A stretch of 40,009 nucleotides of DNA from Gammaproteobacteria bacterium SG8_30 (GTDB lineage: Bacteria > Pseudomonadota > Gammaproteobacteria > Steroidobacterales > Steroidobacteraceae). The stretch is taken from NCBI GenBank assembly GCA_001303245.1, contig LJNS01000010.1, positions 1 through 40,009 of the forward strand. The letters run 5' to 3'. Positions 16,126 to 25,214 of the stretch are shown in pieces (positions within the stretch are counted from its first letter, which is position 1; each line of letters starts with the position of its first letter). Under the pieces are notes generated by a model that worked only from the letters and a program-made list of their open reading frames with translations, had not been told where the DNA came from and made no database searches. Both the position numbers and the translations under genes were made by a program.

Positions 16126-17604
16126 ATGAGCGTGCTGCCCACCGCCTTCCACACCGCGCAACAGGTGCGCGACATGGACCGGTGGGCGATCGAGCGCCTC
16201 GGCATCCCGGGGTACACGCTCATGACCCGCGCCGGCGAGGCGGCGCTCGACCTCATCGTCGAGGCCTGGCCCGAGGCACGCCGGCTGCTGGTGCTCTGCG
16301 GGTCGGGCAACAACGCTGGCGACGGCTACGTCGTGGCGCGCCTCGCGCGGGCTGCCGGCCTCGAGGTGACGTTGGCCTCCCTCTCGGATCCGTCGCGGCT
16401 CGGCGGCGATGCCGCGCGGGCCCACGCGGACTTCCTCGCCCACGGCGGACAGGCCCGGGAATTCGATGCATCCCTGCTGCCGGAGGCGGACCTGGTGGTC
16501 GACGCGATGCTCGGCACGGGGCTCGATCGCGAGGTGCGCGGTGCCTATGCTCGTTGCATCGACGCGGTCAAAGCCGCGGCCAGGCCGGTGCTGGCACTCG
16601 ACGTGCCGTCGGGCCTGCACGCGGACAGCGGCGCGACGATGGGCCGCGCCGTCCGCGCGGATCGCACCATCACCTTCGTCGGCCTCAAGGCCGGGTTGGT
16701 CCTCGGCGACGGGCCGGACCTCGTGGGGATGCTGTCCTTCGCCGGCCTCGGCGTGCCGCAGGATGCCGGCGGGATGGCGACGGTGATGCGGCGCATCGAT
16801 GCGGCCGATGCGGCGCGCGTGCTGCCGCGTCGGCGACGGGCGGCGCACAAGGGCGAGAACGGGCGCGTGCTCGTCGTCGGCGGAGGTCCGGGCATGCCCG
16901 GCGCCGCTCGGCTTGCCGCAGCGGCGGCGCTGCGAGCCGGGGCGGGCCTGGTGACGGTGGCCACCCGTGCGGAGCACGTCGCCGCCATCGTAGCCGGCCG
17001 GCCCGAGATCATCTGCCATGCCATCGGCTCCGCCCGCGAGCTCGAGGCGCTGCTCGCGCAGACCGACGTGATCGCTCTGGGGCCGGGACTCGGTCGCGGG
17101 GAGTGGTCGCAGGCGATGTTCGAGGCCGCGCTTGCGGCCGGCAAGCCGGTGGTGGTCGATGCGGACGGGCTCAACCTGCTGGCGGCCGGGCAGCGCCGTC
17201 GGGACGACTGGATCCTGACGCCGCATCCTGGCGAAGCCGCCCGGCTGCTGGGGCGTTCCCCGGCCGAGGTCCAGGCAGACCGGCTCGGATCCGTCCGGGC
17301 ACTCGTCGACCGTTTCGGAGGCGTGGCCGTCCTGAAGGGGGCGGCCAGCCTGGTGCTGGGTCCCTCGGGACTGCCTTGGGTGTGTACTGCCGGCAACCCG
17401 GGCATGGCGACGGCCGGTATGGGTGATGTGCTCACGGGCGTCGTCGCTGCGGTGTGGGCGCAGCACCGCGATGCGGAGGCGGCGGCGGCCGTGGGCGTGC
17501 TGGTGCACGCCGCCGCCGGGGATCTCGCGGCTCGCGGCGGAGAGCGGGGCCTGCTGGCCACCGACGTCATCGACAGGCTGCGCGAGTGCGTCAATCCCGC
17601 CTGA
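16126..17604 (+). CDS. nnr: Bifunctional NAD(P)H-hydrate epimerase / ADP-dependent NAD(P)H-hydrate dehydratase
   Basis: This 492-residue enzyme repairs hydrated, damaged NAD(P)H. The N-terminal YjeF_N epimerase domain (about residues 1-215) has LVLCGSGNNAGDGYVVARLA and VVDAMLGTGLDREV. The C-terminal ribokinase-like dehydratase domain (about 235-485) has HKGENGRVLVVGGGPGMPGA, LGPGLGRGEWS, VVDADGLNLL, LTPHPGEAARLLG and TAGNPGMATAGMGDVLTG. Fusion of the two domains is the normal bacterial arrangement. It is the first gene of the plus-strand block and its end overlaps the start of tsaE by 19 bases. Confidence 0.96.
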   Translation: MSVLPTAFHTAQQVRDMDRWAIERLGIPGYTLMTRAGEAALDLIVEAWPEARRLLVLCGSGNNAGDGYVVARLARAAGLEVTLASLSDPSRLGGDAARAHADFLAHGGQAREFDASLLPEADLVVDAMLGTGLDREVRGAYARCIDAVKAAARPVLALDVPSGLHADSGATMGRAVRADRTITFVGLKAGLVLGDGPDLVGMLSFAGLGVPQDAGGMATVMRRIDAADAARVLPRRRRAAHKGENGRVLVVGGGPGMPGAARLAAAAALRAGAGLVTVATRAEHVAAIVAGRPEIICHAIGSARELEALLAQTDVIALGPGLGRGEWSQAMFEAALAAGKPVVVDADGLNLLAAGQRRRDDWILTPHPGEAARLLGRSPAEVQADRLGSVRALVDRFGGVAVLKGAASLVLGPSGLPWVCTAGNPGMATAGMGDVLTGVVAAVWAQHRDAEAAAAVGVLVHAAAGDLAARGGERGLLATDVIDRLRECVNPA

Positions 17605-18092
17605 TCCTGGAAGCGTCCCGGGAGTCCGATACGCAGGCGGCCGGTCAGGCGCTGGCGCGGGCCCTGCCCGGGGACGCAACGGGCCTCCTGCTCGCGCTCG
17701 AGGGAGACCTCGGCGCCGGCAAGACCACGCTGGCCCGGGCGCTGCTGCGCACACTGGGCGCGACCGGCCCGGTGCGCAGCCCCACCTACACGCTCGTCGA
17801 ACCTTACGACCTCCCGGGTGGCCAGGTGCTGCACGTGGACCTCTACCGGCTGTCCGGCGCCGATGAACTGGAGGCCCTGGGGTACCGGGAGTCCCGGGGC
17901 ACGAGCCGGCTCACGATGGTCGAGTGGCCCGAAAGGGCGCCGGGCGCACTCGGCCCCGTCGATCTCGCCTGCCGAATCGACTATGCGGGGGCCGGGCGAC
18001 GGCTCACCCTGGTGCCCGGCACCGAGGCCGGCGCCGCCTGGCTCCAGCAACTGACCGGGGATCGGGCCGACCAGATCGCTGAACTCTCTTAA
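17586..18092 (+). CDS. tsaE: tRNA threonylcarbamoyladenosine biosynthesis ATPase TsaE
   Basis: TsaE is the ATPase that resets the TsaBD complex making the t6A modification next to the anticodon of ANN-decoding tRNAs. The 168-residue protein has ALEGDLGAGKTTLARALL (P-loop, residues ~34-51), SPTYTLVEPY, VLHVDLYRL and MVEWPERAPG, all hallmarks of the family. The GTG start at 17586 lies inside the end of nnr; a CTG further on is the only close alternative. The stop codon is inside the palindrome CTCTTAAGAG (18086-18095). Confidence 0.93.
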   Translation: MRQSRLILEASRESDTQAAGQALARALPGDATGLLLALEGDLGAGKTTLARALLRTLGATGPVRSPTYTLVEPYDLPGGQVLHVDLYRLSGADELEALGYRESRGTSRLTMVEWPERAPGALGPVDLACRIDYAGAGRRLTLVPGTEAGAAWLQQLTGDRADQIAELS

Positions 18093-18118
18093 GAGTTGCC
18101 TCTATCCCGCTGATCCAC

Positions 18119-18147
18119 TTGAAATAATATGTCCAGAAAAGTAGATT
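18119..18147 (+). promoter_or_regulatory. Sigma-70-type promoter before amiB
   Basis: TTGAAA (18119-18124), a 17-base spacer and TAGATT (18142-18147) lie in an unusually A+T-rich patch between tsaE and amiB. Transcription would begin near 18154, about 28 bases before the amiB ATG. This would allow amiB and mutL to be expressed independently of nnr-tsaE. Confidence 0.55.
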
Positions 18148-18181
18148 GTGGCGCAGTCGGGGACGGCCACGGCGGATCGCC

Positions 18182-19501
18182 ATGCGCGCAAGGCTCGTTT
18201 TGTTGCTGGCACTCGTCGGTCTCGCGACGGTTGCCCAGGCCGCCGACGTTCAGGACATCCGCCTCTGGGCCAGCCCGACCTCGACCCGCGTGGTGCTCGA
18301 CCTGACCGAGCCCGTCCGTTTCGAGGTCTTCACGCTCACGAATCCCGAGCGCGTCGTCGTCGACCTCGAAGGCACGCGGATCGACCCGGCGCACCCGTCG
18401 GTCCCGGCAGATGGCGGCGTGGTCCGCAGCGTGCGGACCGGCGCCCAGCCGGGCGGCAAGCTTCGCGTGGTGCTCGATCTCGCCTCCCGCACCAGCGTGG
18501 AGAGCTTTCTCACACCCCCCAACGACACTTACGGCCACCGGTTGGTGGTCGACCTCGGGACGGGCACCGGGGCACCCGCGCCGATCGTCGCCGCGCACCA
18601 GCCTCCCGGCCAGCGTGACCTCGTCGTCGCGATCGACGCCGGGCACGGGGGCGAGGATCCCGGGGCGATCGGCAAGCGCGGCACCCGGGAGAAGGACGTC
18701 GCCCTCAGGATCGCGCGGCGACTGGCGGAGCGCATCAACGCCGAGCCCGGGATGCGGGCGGTGATGACCCGCACGGGCGACTATTTCGTGCCGTTCCGCG
18801 AGCGTCTGCGGCGGGCGCGAATCAACCAGGCAGACCTGTTCGTATCGGTCCACGCGGACGCGTTCTACAACCGGTCGGTCAAGGGTTCCTCGGTGTACGT
18901 GCTGTCGCGCGGGCGCGCGAGCGGCGAGGCGGCACGCTGGCTGGCGGATCGCGAGAACGCGGCGGACCTGGTCGGCGGCGTGTCGCTCGACGACAAGGAC
19001 GACGTGCTCGCCTCGGTTCTCCTGGACCTCTCCCAGAACGCCTCGATCAGCGCGAGCCGGGATGCGGCGGCTCGCGTACTCACCGAGCTCGACCGCGTCG
19101 GGGAACTCAAGAAGAGCGAGGTGCAGCACGCCAGCCTGATCGTGCTGACGTCCCCCGACATTCCATCGATCCTCGTCGAGACGGCCTACATCTCCAATCC
19201 CGAGGAGGAGCGCAAGCTCCGGGACGCCTCGCACCAGGAGCGGCTGGCCTCCGCCATCCACGCCGGCGTTAGGCGCTACTTCTACGACAACCCGCCGCCT
19301 GGCACGCGCGTCGCCCAGCTCGCGGCCGCCGAGCGTGGCCAGCCGCTGCGCCACGTCGTGGTGGCAGGCGAGTCGCTCTCCGAGCTGGCCGGACGCTACG
19401 CGGTCAGCGTCGAGTCGCTGCAGAGCCACAACAAGCTACCGGACGACACGCTGCGGGTCGGCACGGTGCTCGAGATTCCGGCGCGGACCAGCGGTACCTG
19501 A
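18182..19501 (+). CDS. amiB: N-acetylmuramoyl-L-alanine amidase with AMIN and LysM domains
   Basis: This periplasmic zinc amidase cuts the peptide stems from glycan strands so that daughter cells can separate. The 439-residue protein has a signal peptide ending VAQA-AD (residue ~20), an AMIN septal-targeting domain (about 22-125), an Amidase_3 domain (about 150-375) with AIDAGHGGEDPGAIG, the Glu in REKDVAL, VSVHADAF and ETAYISNPEEE as zinc and catalytic motifs, and a C-terminal LysM repeat (about 393-436, HVVVAGESLSELAGRYAVSV). AMIN plus a C-terminal LysM is the AmiB domain plan, and the position before mutL matches amiB in E. coli and Pseudomonas. An EnvC or NlpD activator is not in the window. 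Confidence 0.94.
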   Translation: MRARLVLLLALVGLATVAQAADVQDIRLWASPTSTRVVLDLTEPVRFEVFTLTNPERVVVDLEGTRIDPAHPSVPADGGVVRSVRTGAQPGGKLRVVLDLASRTSVESFLTPPNDTYGHRLVVDLGTGTGAPAPIVAAHQPPGQRDLVVAIDAGHGGEDPGAIGKRGTREKDVALRIARRLAERINAEPGMRAVMTRTGDYFVPFRERLRRARINQADLFVSVHADAFYNRSVKGSSVYVLSRGRASGEAARWLADRENAADLVGGVSLDDKDDVLASVLLDLSQNASISASRDAAARVLTELDRVGELKKSEVQHASLIVLTSPDIPSILVETAYISNPEEERKLRDASHQERLASAIHAGVRRYFYDNPPPGTRVAQLAAAERGQPLRHVVVAGESLSELAGRYAVSVESLQSHNKLPDDTLRVGTVLEIPARTSGT

Positions 19502-19572
19502 CGGTCGTCCCACCGGCCCATGCGGCCGGGACGGACATCGCCTAGACTCGTGGGCCCGCGACGGGGTCCCCC

Positions 19573-21315
19573 ATGCCGATCCGCCTGCTGCCCGACAATC
19601 TCGTCAACCAGATCGCCGCCGGCGAGGTCGTGGAGCGGCCCGCTTCGGTCGTCAAGGAGCTGGTGGAGAACGCGCTCGACGCGGGAGCGTGCCGGTTGTC
19701 CGTCGAGGTCGAGCGAGGCGGCACGGCGCTGATCCGCGTCCGGGACGACGGCACGGGCATCCCCGCCGCGGAGCTGCCGCTCGCGATCGAGCGGCACGCC
19801 ACTAGCAAGATCGCGCGCGCCGAGGACCTCGCGGCGGTGCGCTCGCTCGGTTTTCGCGGCGAGGCGCTGCCCTCGATCGCATCCGTCTCCAGGTTCCGGA
19901 TCGTCTCCGCGGAGCAGGGGACGGCGGCCACCGAGGTCGAGGTGGCCGACGGTCGCCGCAGCGAGCCGCGTCCGGCCGCGCATCCCCGTGGCACGACCGT
20001 CGAGGTGCGCGACCTGTTTCACGGCATTCCGGCGCGGCGCAAGTTCCTGCGTACCGAGGCGACCGAGTTCCAGCACATCCTGCGTACGATCAGCCGGCTG
20101 GCACTCTCGCGATTCGATGCCGCCTTCGCGCTCGCACACAACCGGCGCGAGGTCTTCTCGTTGCCGCCGGCGACCGACCGGGCGGAGCAAGAGTCGCGCA
20201 TCGCGCGCCTCGTGGGCGAGGAGTTCGTGCGCCACGCGATCCACCTCGAGCACGCGGGCGGCCCGCTAAGGCTCACCGGCTGGCTCGGTCTGCCGACCTA
20301 CGCCCGGAGCCAGGCCGACCAGCAGTACTTCTTCGTCAACGGCCGCATGGTGCGCGACCGGCTGCTCGCCAACGCCGTGCGGCTGGCTTACCAGGACGTC
20401 CTGTACGGCGGGCGGCAGCCCGCCTACCTCCTGTACCTGGAGCTCGACCCCGGGCAGGTCGACGTCAACGCACATCCGCAGAAGCTCGAGCTGCGTTTCC
20501 GGGACGGGCGGCACGTACACGACTTCGTCTTTCGCAGCGTCGAGCGCGCGCTGGCGGCCACGCGCCCCGACGCAGACCGCCGCGGAGCGACGGAGGCGAC
20601 CGTCCTCGCGGGCGGCTCGTCGAACGGCTTGCCTCTCGGCGTGCCGCCCACGATCGCGTCCGGCACCGACTGGACGGAGCTCGCACGGCGCGTGAACGAG
20701 TCGCCCGTGGCGGAGTGGAGGCCTTCGGGGACGCCGCCGCTCGGTTTCGCCGTCGCGCAGCTGCACGGGATCTTCATCCTGGCGCAGACGGCCGAGGGGA
20801 TCGTGCTGGTCGACATGCACGCCGCCCACGAGCGCGTGCTCTACGAGCGCCTGAAGGCTTCGCAGGCTGCGGGGGGAGGGGACCGGCAGGCGCTGCTCGT
20901 GCCCGCCGCGGTCGAGGTCGGCGAGGCCGGGGCGGCGCTGGCCGAGGAGCATTCGGAAGCGCTGGCCGCGGCCGGACTGGTCGTCGATCGTGTCGCGCCG
21001 ACCACGGTGGCCATACGCGAGGTGCCGGCGGCGCTGGCGGGCGGCGACGTGGCCGTCGTGCTGCGCGATGCGCTGGCCGACCTCGGCGAGCACGGGGCTA
21101 CCCACCGGATCGAGCAGCGCCAGAACGAGCTGCTCGCGAGCCTGGCCTGCAGGGCGGCGATTCGCGCCCACCGCTCAATGACGGTTCCCGAAATGAACGC
21201 CCTGCTGCGAGAGATGGAGCGAACCGATCGTACCGACCAGTGCAATCACGGACGGCCGACCTGGACCCGGATCTCGCTCGAGGAGCTGGATCGGCTGTTC
21301 CTGCGGGGTCGCTGA
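19573..21315 (+). CDS. mutL: DNA mismatch repair protein MutL, with endonuclease motif
   Basis: MutL couples MutS mismatch recognition to strand removal. The 580-residue protein has the GHKL ATPase motifs NQIAAGEVVERPASVVKELVEN (cut here by residue rules: see NQIAAGEVVERP), DDGTGIP and GFRGEALPSI, then the transducer domain with FVNGRMVRD and VDVNAHPQK. The C-terminal domain holds DMHAAHERVLYE (Asp414 onward), an exact DMHA-x2-E-x4-E nicking-endonuclease motif, together with ACRAAIRAH (Cys526) and CNHGRPTW (Cys557), the other parts of the metal site. E. coli MutL lacks this motif because MutH does the nicking. This organism therefore probably uses the MutH-independent pathway. Confidence 0.96.
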   Translation: MPIRLLPDNLVNQIAAGEVVERPASVVKELVENALDAGACRLSVEVERGGTALIRVRDDGTGIPAAELPLAIERHATSKIARAEDLAAVRSLGFRGEALPSIASVSRFRIVSAEQGTAATEVEVADGRRSEPRPAAHPRGTTVEVRDLFHGIPARRKFLRTEATEFQHILRTISRLALSRFDAAFALAHNRREVFSLPPATDRAEQESRIARLVGEEFVRHAIHLEHAGGPLRLTGWLGLPTYARSQADQQYFFVNGRMVRDRLLANAVRLAYQDVLYGGRQPAYLLYLELDPGQVDVNAHPQKLELRFRDGRHVHDFVFRSVERALAATRPDADRRGATEATVLAGGSSNGLPLGVPPTIASGTDWTELARRVNESPVAEWRPSGTPPLGFAVAQLHGIFILAQTAEGIVLVDMHAAHERVLYERLKASQAAGGGDRQALLVPAAVEVGEAGAALAEEHSEALAAAGLVVDRVAPTTVAIREVPAALAGGDVAVVLRDALADLGEHGATHRIEQRQNELLASLACRAAIRAHRSMTVPEMNALLREMERTDRTDQCNHGRPTWTRISLEELDRLFLRGR

Positions 21316-21330
21316 GCGGCCCGCCAAGTC

Positions 21331-22284
21331 GTGAACGCTCCTGCGATTCTGCTGATGGGCCCTACCGGGGCCGGCAAGTCCGACGTCGCAGTGCAACTCG
21401 CCCGGGGCCTGCCGGTGGAGATCGTGAGCGTCGACTCGGCGCTCGTGTATCGAGGCATGGACATCGGCACCGCGAAGCCTGCCGCGGACATCCGCCGGGA
21501 ACTGCCGCACCACCTCGTCGATATCGTCGACCCGGCCGACGCGTACTCCACGGGACGGTTCCTCGAGGACGCGGCCAGGGCGATGGCGGACATCCGGGGC
21601 AGGGGACGCGTGCCGCTGCTGGTGGGCGGGACCATGCTGTACTTCCGTGCACTGCAGTCCGGGATCGCGAAATTGCCCGCTGCCGATCCGGCCGTGCGCC
21701 GCCGGATCGACGCCAGGGCGGCGGCAGCGGGCTGGCCTGCGCTGCACGCCGAGCTGGCCCGCCTCGATCCCGCGGCGGCGGCGCGAATCCGGCCCGGCGA
21801 CCGCCAGCGCATCCAGCGGGCCCTCGAGGTCATCGAGCTGACGGGGCGCCCCGTGAGCGCGGCCCATCGGCAGGACCTGCGCGCCGGGTCACGGGTCGGC
21901 GACCTCAAGCTCGTGCTCGCGCCCGCCGATCGCGCCCTGCTGTCGGCACGCATCGAGCAAAGATTTGCCGGCATGATGGAACTCGGGCTGGTCGAGGAGG
22001 TTCGAAGCCTCTACGGACGCGGGGATCTGGGCCCGGGACTGCCCTCGATCCGGGCGGTCGGCTACCGGCAGATCTGGACCTATCTGGCGGGTGAGGCCTC
22101 GCTGCCGCAGGCGGTGGAACGGGCCGTGGTCGCGACCCGGCAGCTGGCTCGGCGGCAGCTCACCTGGCTGCGTGCGGAGCCGGGTGCCGAATGGTTCGAC
22201 CCCCTTGAAAAGACCGCCCGGGCCCAGATTGAAGCCCGCGTGGCCGCGTGGATGGAGGCGGACGGCTATTTGGAACCGGACTGA
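21331..22284 (+). CDS. miaA: tRNA dimethylallyltransferase
   Basis: MiaA transfers a dimethylallyl group to A37 of tRNAs that read codons starting with U. The 317-residue protein has the P-loop LMGPTGAGKSDVAVQLA, VSVDSALVYRGMDIGTAKP (catalytic Asp and substrate-binding segment as in E. coli), LLVGGTMLYFRAL, DRQRIQRALEV and SIRAVGYRQIW. The start is GTG at 21331, 15 bases after mutL. It belongs to the mutL-miaA-hfq-hflX block. hfq has its own -10 box and ribosome site, so miaA need not be its only source of transcription. Confidence 0.96.
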   Translation: MNAPAILLMGPTGAGKSDVAVQLARGLPVEIVSVDSALVYRGMDIGTAKPAADIRRELPHHLVDIVDPADAYSTGRFLEDAARAMADIRGRGRVPLLVGGTMLYFRALQSGIAKLPAADPAVRRRIDARAAAAGWPALHAELARLDPAAAARIRPGDRQRIQRALEVIELTGRPVSAAHRQDLRAGSRVGDLKLVLAPADRALLSARIEQRFAGMMELGLVEEVRSLYGRGDLGPGLPSIRAVGYRQIWTYLAGEASLPQAVERAVVATRQLARRQLTWLRAEPGAEWFDPLEKTARAQIEARVAAWMEADGYLEPD

Positions 22285-22381
22285 AATGCTACTATTTGAC
22301 GCTTGGCCGGCCGCCTTTTGAGGCCGGATCGAGGGGCTCAGGCCCACGGAAGGACGACCCCGCAATACCGCCGAGGCGGAA

Positions 22382-22669
<288 letters not shown>

Positions 22670-22705
22670 CCCGCATGAGGGGGTACCCAGTCGCGGGAGC
22701 GGTCA

Positions 22706-24046
22706 TTGCTGGAAAGGCCTGAGGCAGGCGAGCGGGCCGTCCTGGTCCGCCTTGGAATAGGCAGCCCCGCCAGCGAGGAAGAGCTCCAGGAATTCGAGGC
22801 GCTCGCTGTCTCGGCCGGCGCTGTTCCCGTTGCGCGCGTCTCCGGCACGCGGCGGTCCCCGGATCCGCGGTTCTTCGTGGGTACCGGCAAGGCCGAGGAG
22901 ATCCGGGACCGGGCGAGGGAGGCGGAGGCCGAGCTGATCCTCGTCGATCACCCGCTGTCCCCCAGCCAGGAGCGCAACCTCGAGCAGCTCTCGGGCAAGC
23001 GCGTGCTCGATCGCGCGGGCCTCATCCTGGACATCTTCGCGCAGCGCGCCCGCAGCGCCGAAGGCAAGCTCGAGGTCGAGCTCGCACAGCTGAAGCACCT
23101 CGCGACCCGTCTGGTGCGCGGGTGGACCCACCTCGAGAGACAGAAGGGCGGCATCGGCCTGCGTGGGCCCGGCGAGACGCAGCTCGAGACGGACCGGCGC
23201 CTGCTCGCCCGGCGCATCCGCACGCTGACTTCGCGGCTCGAGTCCCTCGCCCGCCAGCGGGATACCGGCCGGGCGGTGCGCAAGCGCGTGCCGGTGCCGT
23301 CGATCGCCCTGGTGGGCTACACGAACGCCGGCAAGTCGACGCTGTTCAACCGGCTGACCGGCGAGCGCGCCTACGCCGCAGACCAGCTCTTCGCCACGCT
23401 GGATCCGACCGTGCGCCGGCTGAAGCTGCCGCACACGCCCGAGCTCGTCGTCGCCGACACCGTGGGCTTCGTCCGCGACCTGCCGCACGAGCTCGTCGCG
23501 GCATTCCGCTCCACGCTGCTCGAGGCCAGGGACGCGGATCTGCTGCTGCACGTCGTCGATGCGTCGGATCCGGGCCACGCCGAGCGCATGGCCCAGGTCG
23601 TCGAGGTACTCGAGGGCATCGGCGCCGGCGGGATCCCGATGATCACGGTGTTCAACAAGACCGATCGTGCCGGCCTGCAGCCACGGCTCGAGCGGGGCGA
23701 GGACGGCCAGGTGGCGCGCATCTGGATGAGCGCCGCCACCGGCCGCGGCCTCGATTTCCTGCGCGATGCCCTGCACGAGCGCTTCGGCGGCGCGGTGGCG
23801 CGTTTCCGGCTGAGCCTGGGCCCGGCGGCAGGCAAGGCACGGGCGCGCTGCTACGCCGAACGGCTGGTGCGCGGCGAGCGGCCCACCGACGAAGGGGGCT
23901 GGCTGCTCGAGATCGAGGCGTCGCGAGCCGAGGTCGAGTCGCTGTGCCGTGCCGAGAGGCTCGACTTCGCTGCAGCCGTGTCGCCTTGTTCGACCGTCGG
24001 CGGGTTCGTAGAATCCCGTCGCGCCGCCGCCTCGGACGTCGCCTGA
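22706..24046 (+). CDS. hflX: Ribosome-associated GTPase HflX
   Basis: HflX is a GTPase that splits stalled 70S ribosomes, especially after heat stress. The 446-residue protein has the N-terminal HflX domain (FVGTGKAEEIRDRA, LILVDHPLSPSQERNLE, VLDRAGLILDIFAQRARS, GGIGLRGPGETQLETDRR) and a TRAFAC-class G domain with GYTNAGKSTLFNRL (G1), DTVGFVRDLPH (G3) and VFNKTD (G4). The start is TTG at 22706 with GGGAGC six bases upstream. It lies between hfq and hflK as in E. coli. Confidence 0.96.
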   Translation: MLERPEAGERAVLVRLGIGSPASEEELQEFEALAVSAGAVPVARVSGTRRSPDPRFFVGTGKAEEIRDRAREAEAELILVDHPLSPSQERNLEQLSGKRVLDRAGLILDIFAQRARSAEGKLEVELAQLKHLATRLVRGWTHLERQKGGIGLRGPGETQLETDRRLLARRIRTLTSRLESLARQRDTGRAVRKRVPVPSIALVGYTNAGKSTLFNRLTGERAYAADQLFATLDPTVRRLKLPHTPELVVADTVGFVRDLPHELVAAFRSTLLEARDADLLLHVVDASDPGHAERMAQVVEVLEGIGAGGIPMITVFNKTDRAGLQPRLERGEDGQVARIWMSAATGRGLDFLRDALHERFGGAVARFRLSLGPAAGKARARCYAERLVRGERPTDEGGWLLEIEASRAEVESLCRAERLDFAAAVSPCSTVGGFVESRRAAASDVA

Positions 24047-24068
24047 CTTTTCACCCTGAGCGAGACCC

Positions 24069-25214
24069 ATGCCCTGGAACGATTCCGGCAAGAACGAAGA
24101 CCCCTGGCAGCGCAAGCCGGGGCAGGGACCGCCCGACCTCGACGAGGTCGTCCGCAACCTGCAGCGCCGCTTGAAGGGAATGTTCGGCGGAGGACCCTCC
24201 GGTCCACGCGCGACCGGCGATGGCGGCGGGCGCAAGGGTGGCCCGAGGGCGGTCAACGCCGGCTACCTCGTGCTGGTTGCGCTGGCCCTGTGGGGCATGA
24301 CCGGCTTCTACCAGATCGACGCCGCGGAGCGCGCCGTCATCACGCGTTTCGGCAAGTACGTTGCGACCACGCAGCCGGGCCTGCGCTGGCACCTGCCGTG
24401 GCCGATCGAGAGGAAGCTCGTCATCAACGTCTCGGAGTTCCGCAGCTTCGAGGATCGCACCAGCATGCTCACGCAGGACGAGGCGCTGGTCGGGATCAAC
24501 CTCGCGGTGCAGTACCGTCGCGCCGAACCGGTGCAGTTCGCGTTCAACGTGCGTGACCCTGAGGGCACGCTGCAGGAAGTCAGCGAGAGCGCCATCCGCG
24601 AGATCGTCGGACAGAGCAAGCTCGAGTTCGTGCTGGAGGAAGGACGCCAGGAGATCAGCGCTCGGACCAAGGACCTGATCCAGCGCACCATCGCCTCCTA
24701 CAACACCGGCATCGAGGTGATCAGCGTCAACCTGCAGGACGTCGAGGTGCCGGAGCAGGTGGCGCCCGCGCAGAAGGACGCCATCAAGGCGCGCGAGGAC
24801 CGCGACCGCGCCAACCTCGCTGCCCAGACCTACGCGAACGACATCCTGCCCAAGGCGCGCGGCCGTGCCGTCAGCCAGGTGGAGGCGGCAAGGGCGTATC
24901 GCGATCGCGTGGTCGCCGAGGCCGACGGCCGCAGCACGCGGTTCGCTGCGCTCGCCGAGGAGTACCGCCGCGCGCCCGAGGTCACGCGGCAGCGTCTCTA
25001 CCTCGAGACGATGGAGGAGGTGCTCGGTTCCGTGCCGAAGGTCATCGTCGACACCGAGGGTACGGGCAACCTGCTGTACCTGCCGCTCGACAAGCTGCTC
25101 GAACAGCGGGGCATGTCGCGCGGAACCGTGACCGTCGAACCCGGCGGCTCCGGCCTGGACGGGCAGATGGAGTCCGGCTCGGTGGGCGATCCGCGGGCGA
25201 GGGGGAGCCGCTGA
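24069..25214 (+). CDS. hflK: FtsH modulator HflK
   Basis: HflK is an inner-membrane SPFH-family protein that forms with HflC a large cage around the FtsH protease and limits access of membrane substrates. The 381-residue protein has a Gly/Pro-rich N-terminus (KNEDPWQRKPGQGPPDLDEV), one transmembrane helix (about residues 63-82), then the SPFH domain starting GFYQIDAAERAVITRFGKYV and a long charged helical region (APAQKDAIKAREDRDRANLA). Its last base is the first base of the hflC ATG (TGATG), a translational-coupling arrangement that fits the fixed pairing of the two subunits. Confidence 0.96.
   Translation: MPWNDSGKNEDPWQRKPGQGPPDLDEVVRNLQRRLKGMFGGGPSGPRATGDGGGRKGGPRAVNAGYLVLVALALWGMTGFYQIDAAERAVITRFGKYVATTQPGLRWHLPWPIERKLVINVSEFRSFEDRTSMLTQDEALVGINLAVQYRRAEPVQFAFNVRDPEGTLQEVSESAIREIVGQSKLEFVLEEGRQEISARTKDLIQRTIASYNTGIEVISVNLQDVEVPEQVAPAQKDAIKAREDRDRANLAAQTYANDILPKARGRAVSQVEAARAYRDRVVAEADGRSTRFAALAEEYRRAPEVTRQRLYLETMEEVLGSVPKVIVDTEGTGNLLYLPLDKLLEQRGMSRGTVTVEPGGSGLDGQMESGSVGDPRARGSR

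Noticed and set aside
14109-16313. A very long minus-strand open frame (734 codons) across panC and queG, and similar long antisense frames at 12256-14127 and 32746-35184
   Set aside because: They lie opposite or out of frame with genes carrying full sets of family motifs. Their translations are low-complexity Arg/Ala/Gly/His-rich sequences, which is normal for shadow frames in GC-rich DNA.
18086-18095. Palindrome CTCTTAAGAG at the end of tsaE as a terminator
   Set aside because: It is a loopless 10-base palindrome with no T-run and cannot form a stable RNA hairpin of terminator type.
22296-22301. TTGACG as the -35 box of an hfq promoter
   Set aside because: There is no -10 match 16-18 bases downstream. 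The TATAAT nearest to hfq is 80 bases away from it.
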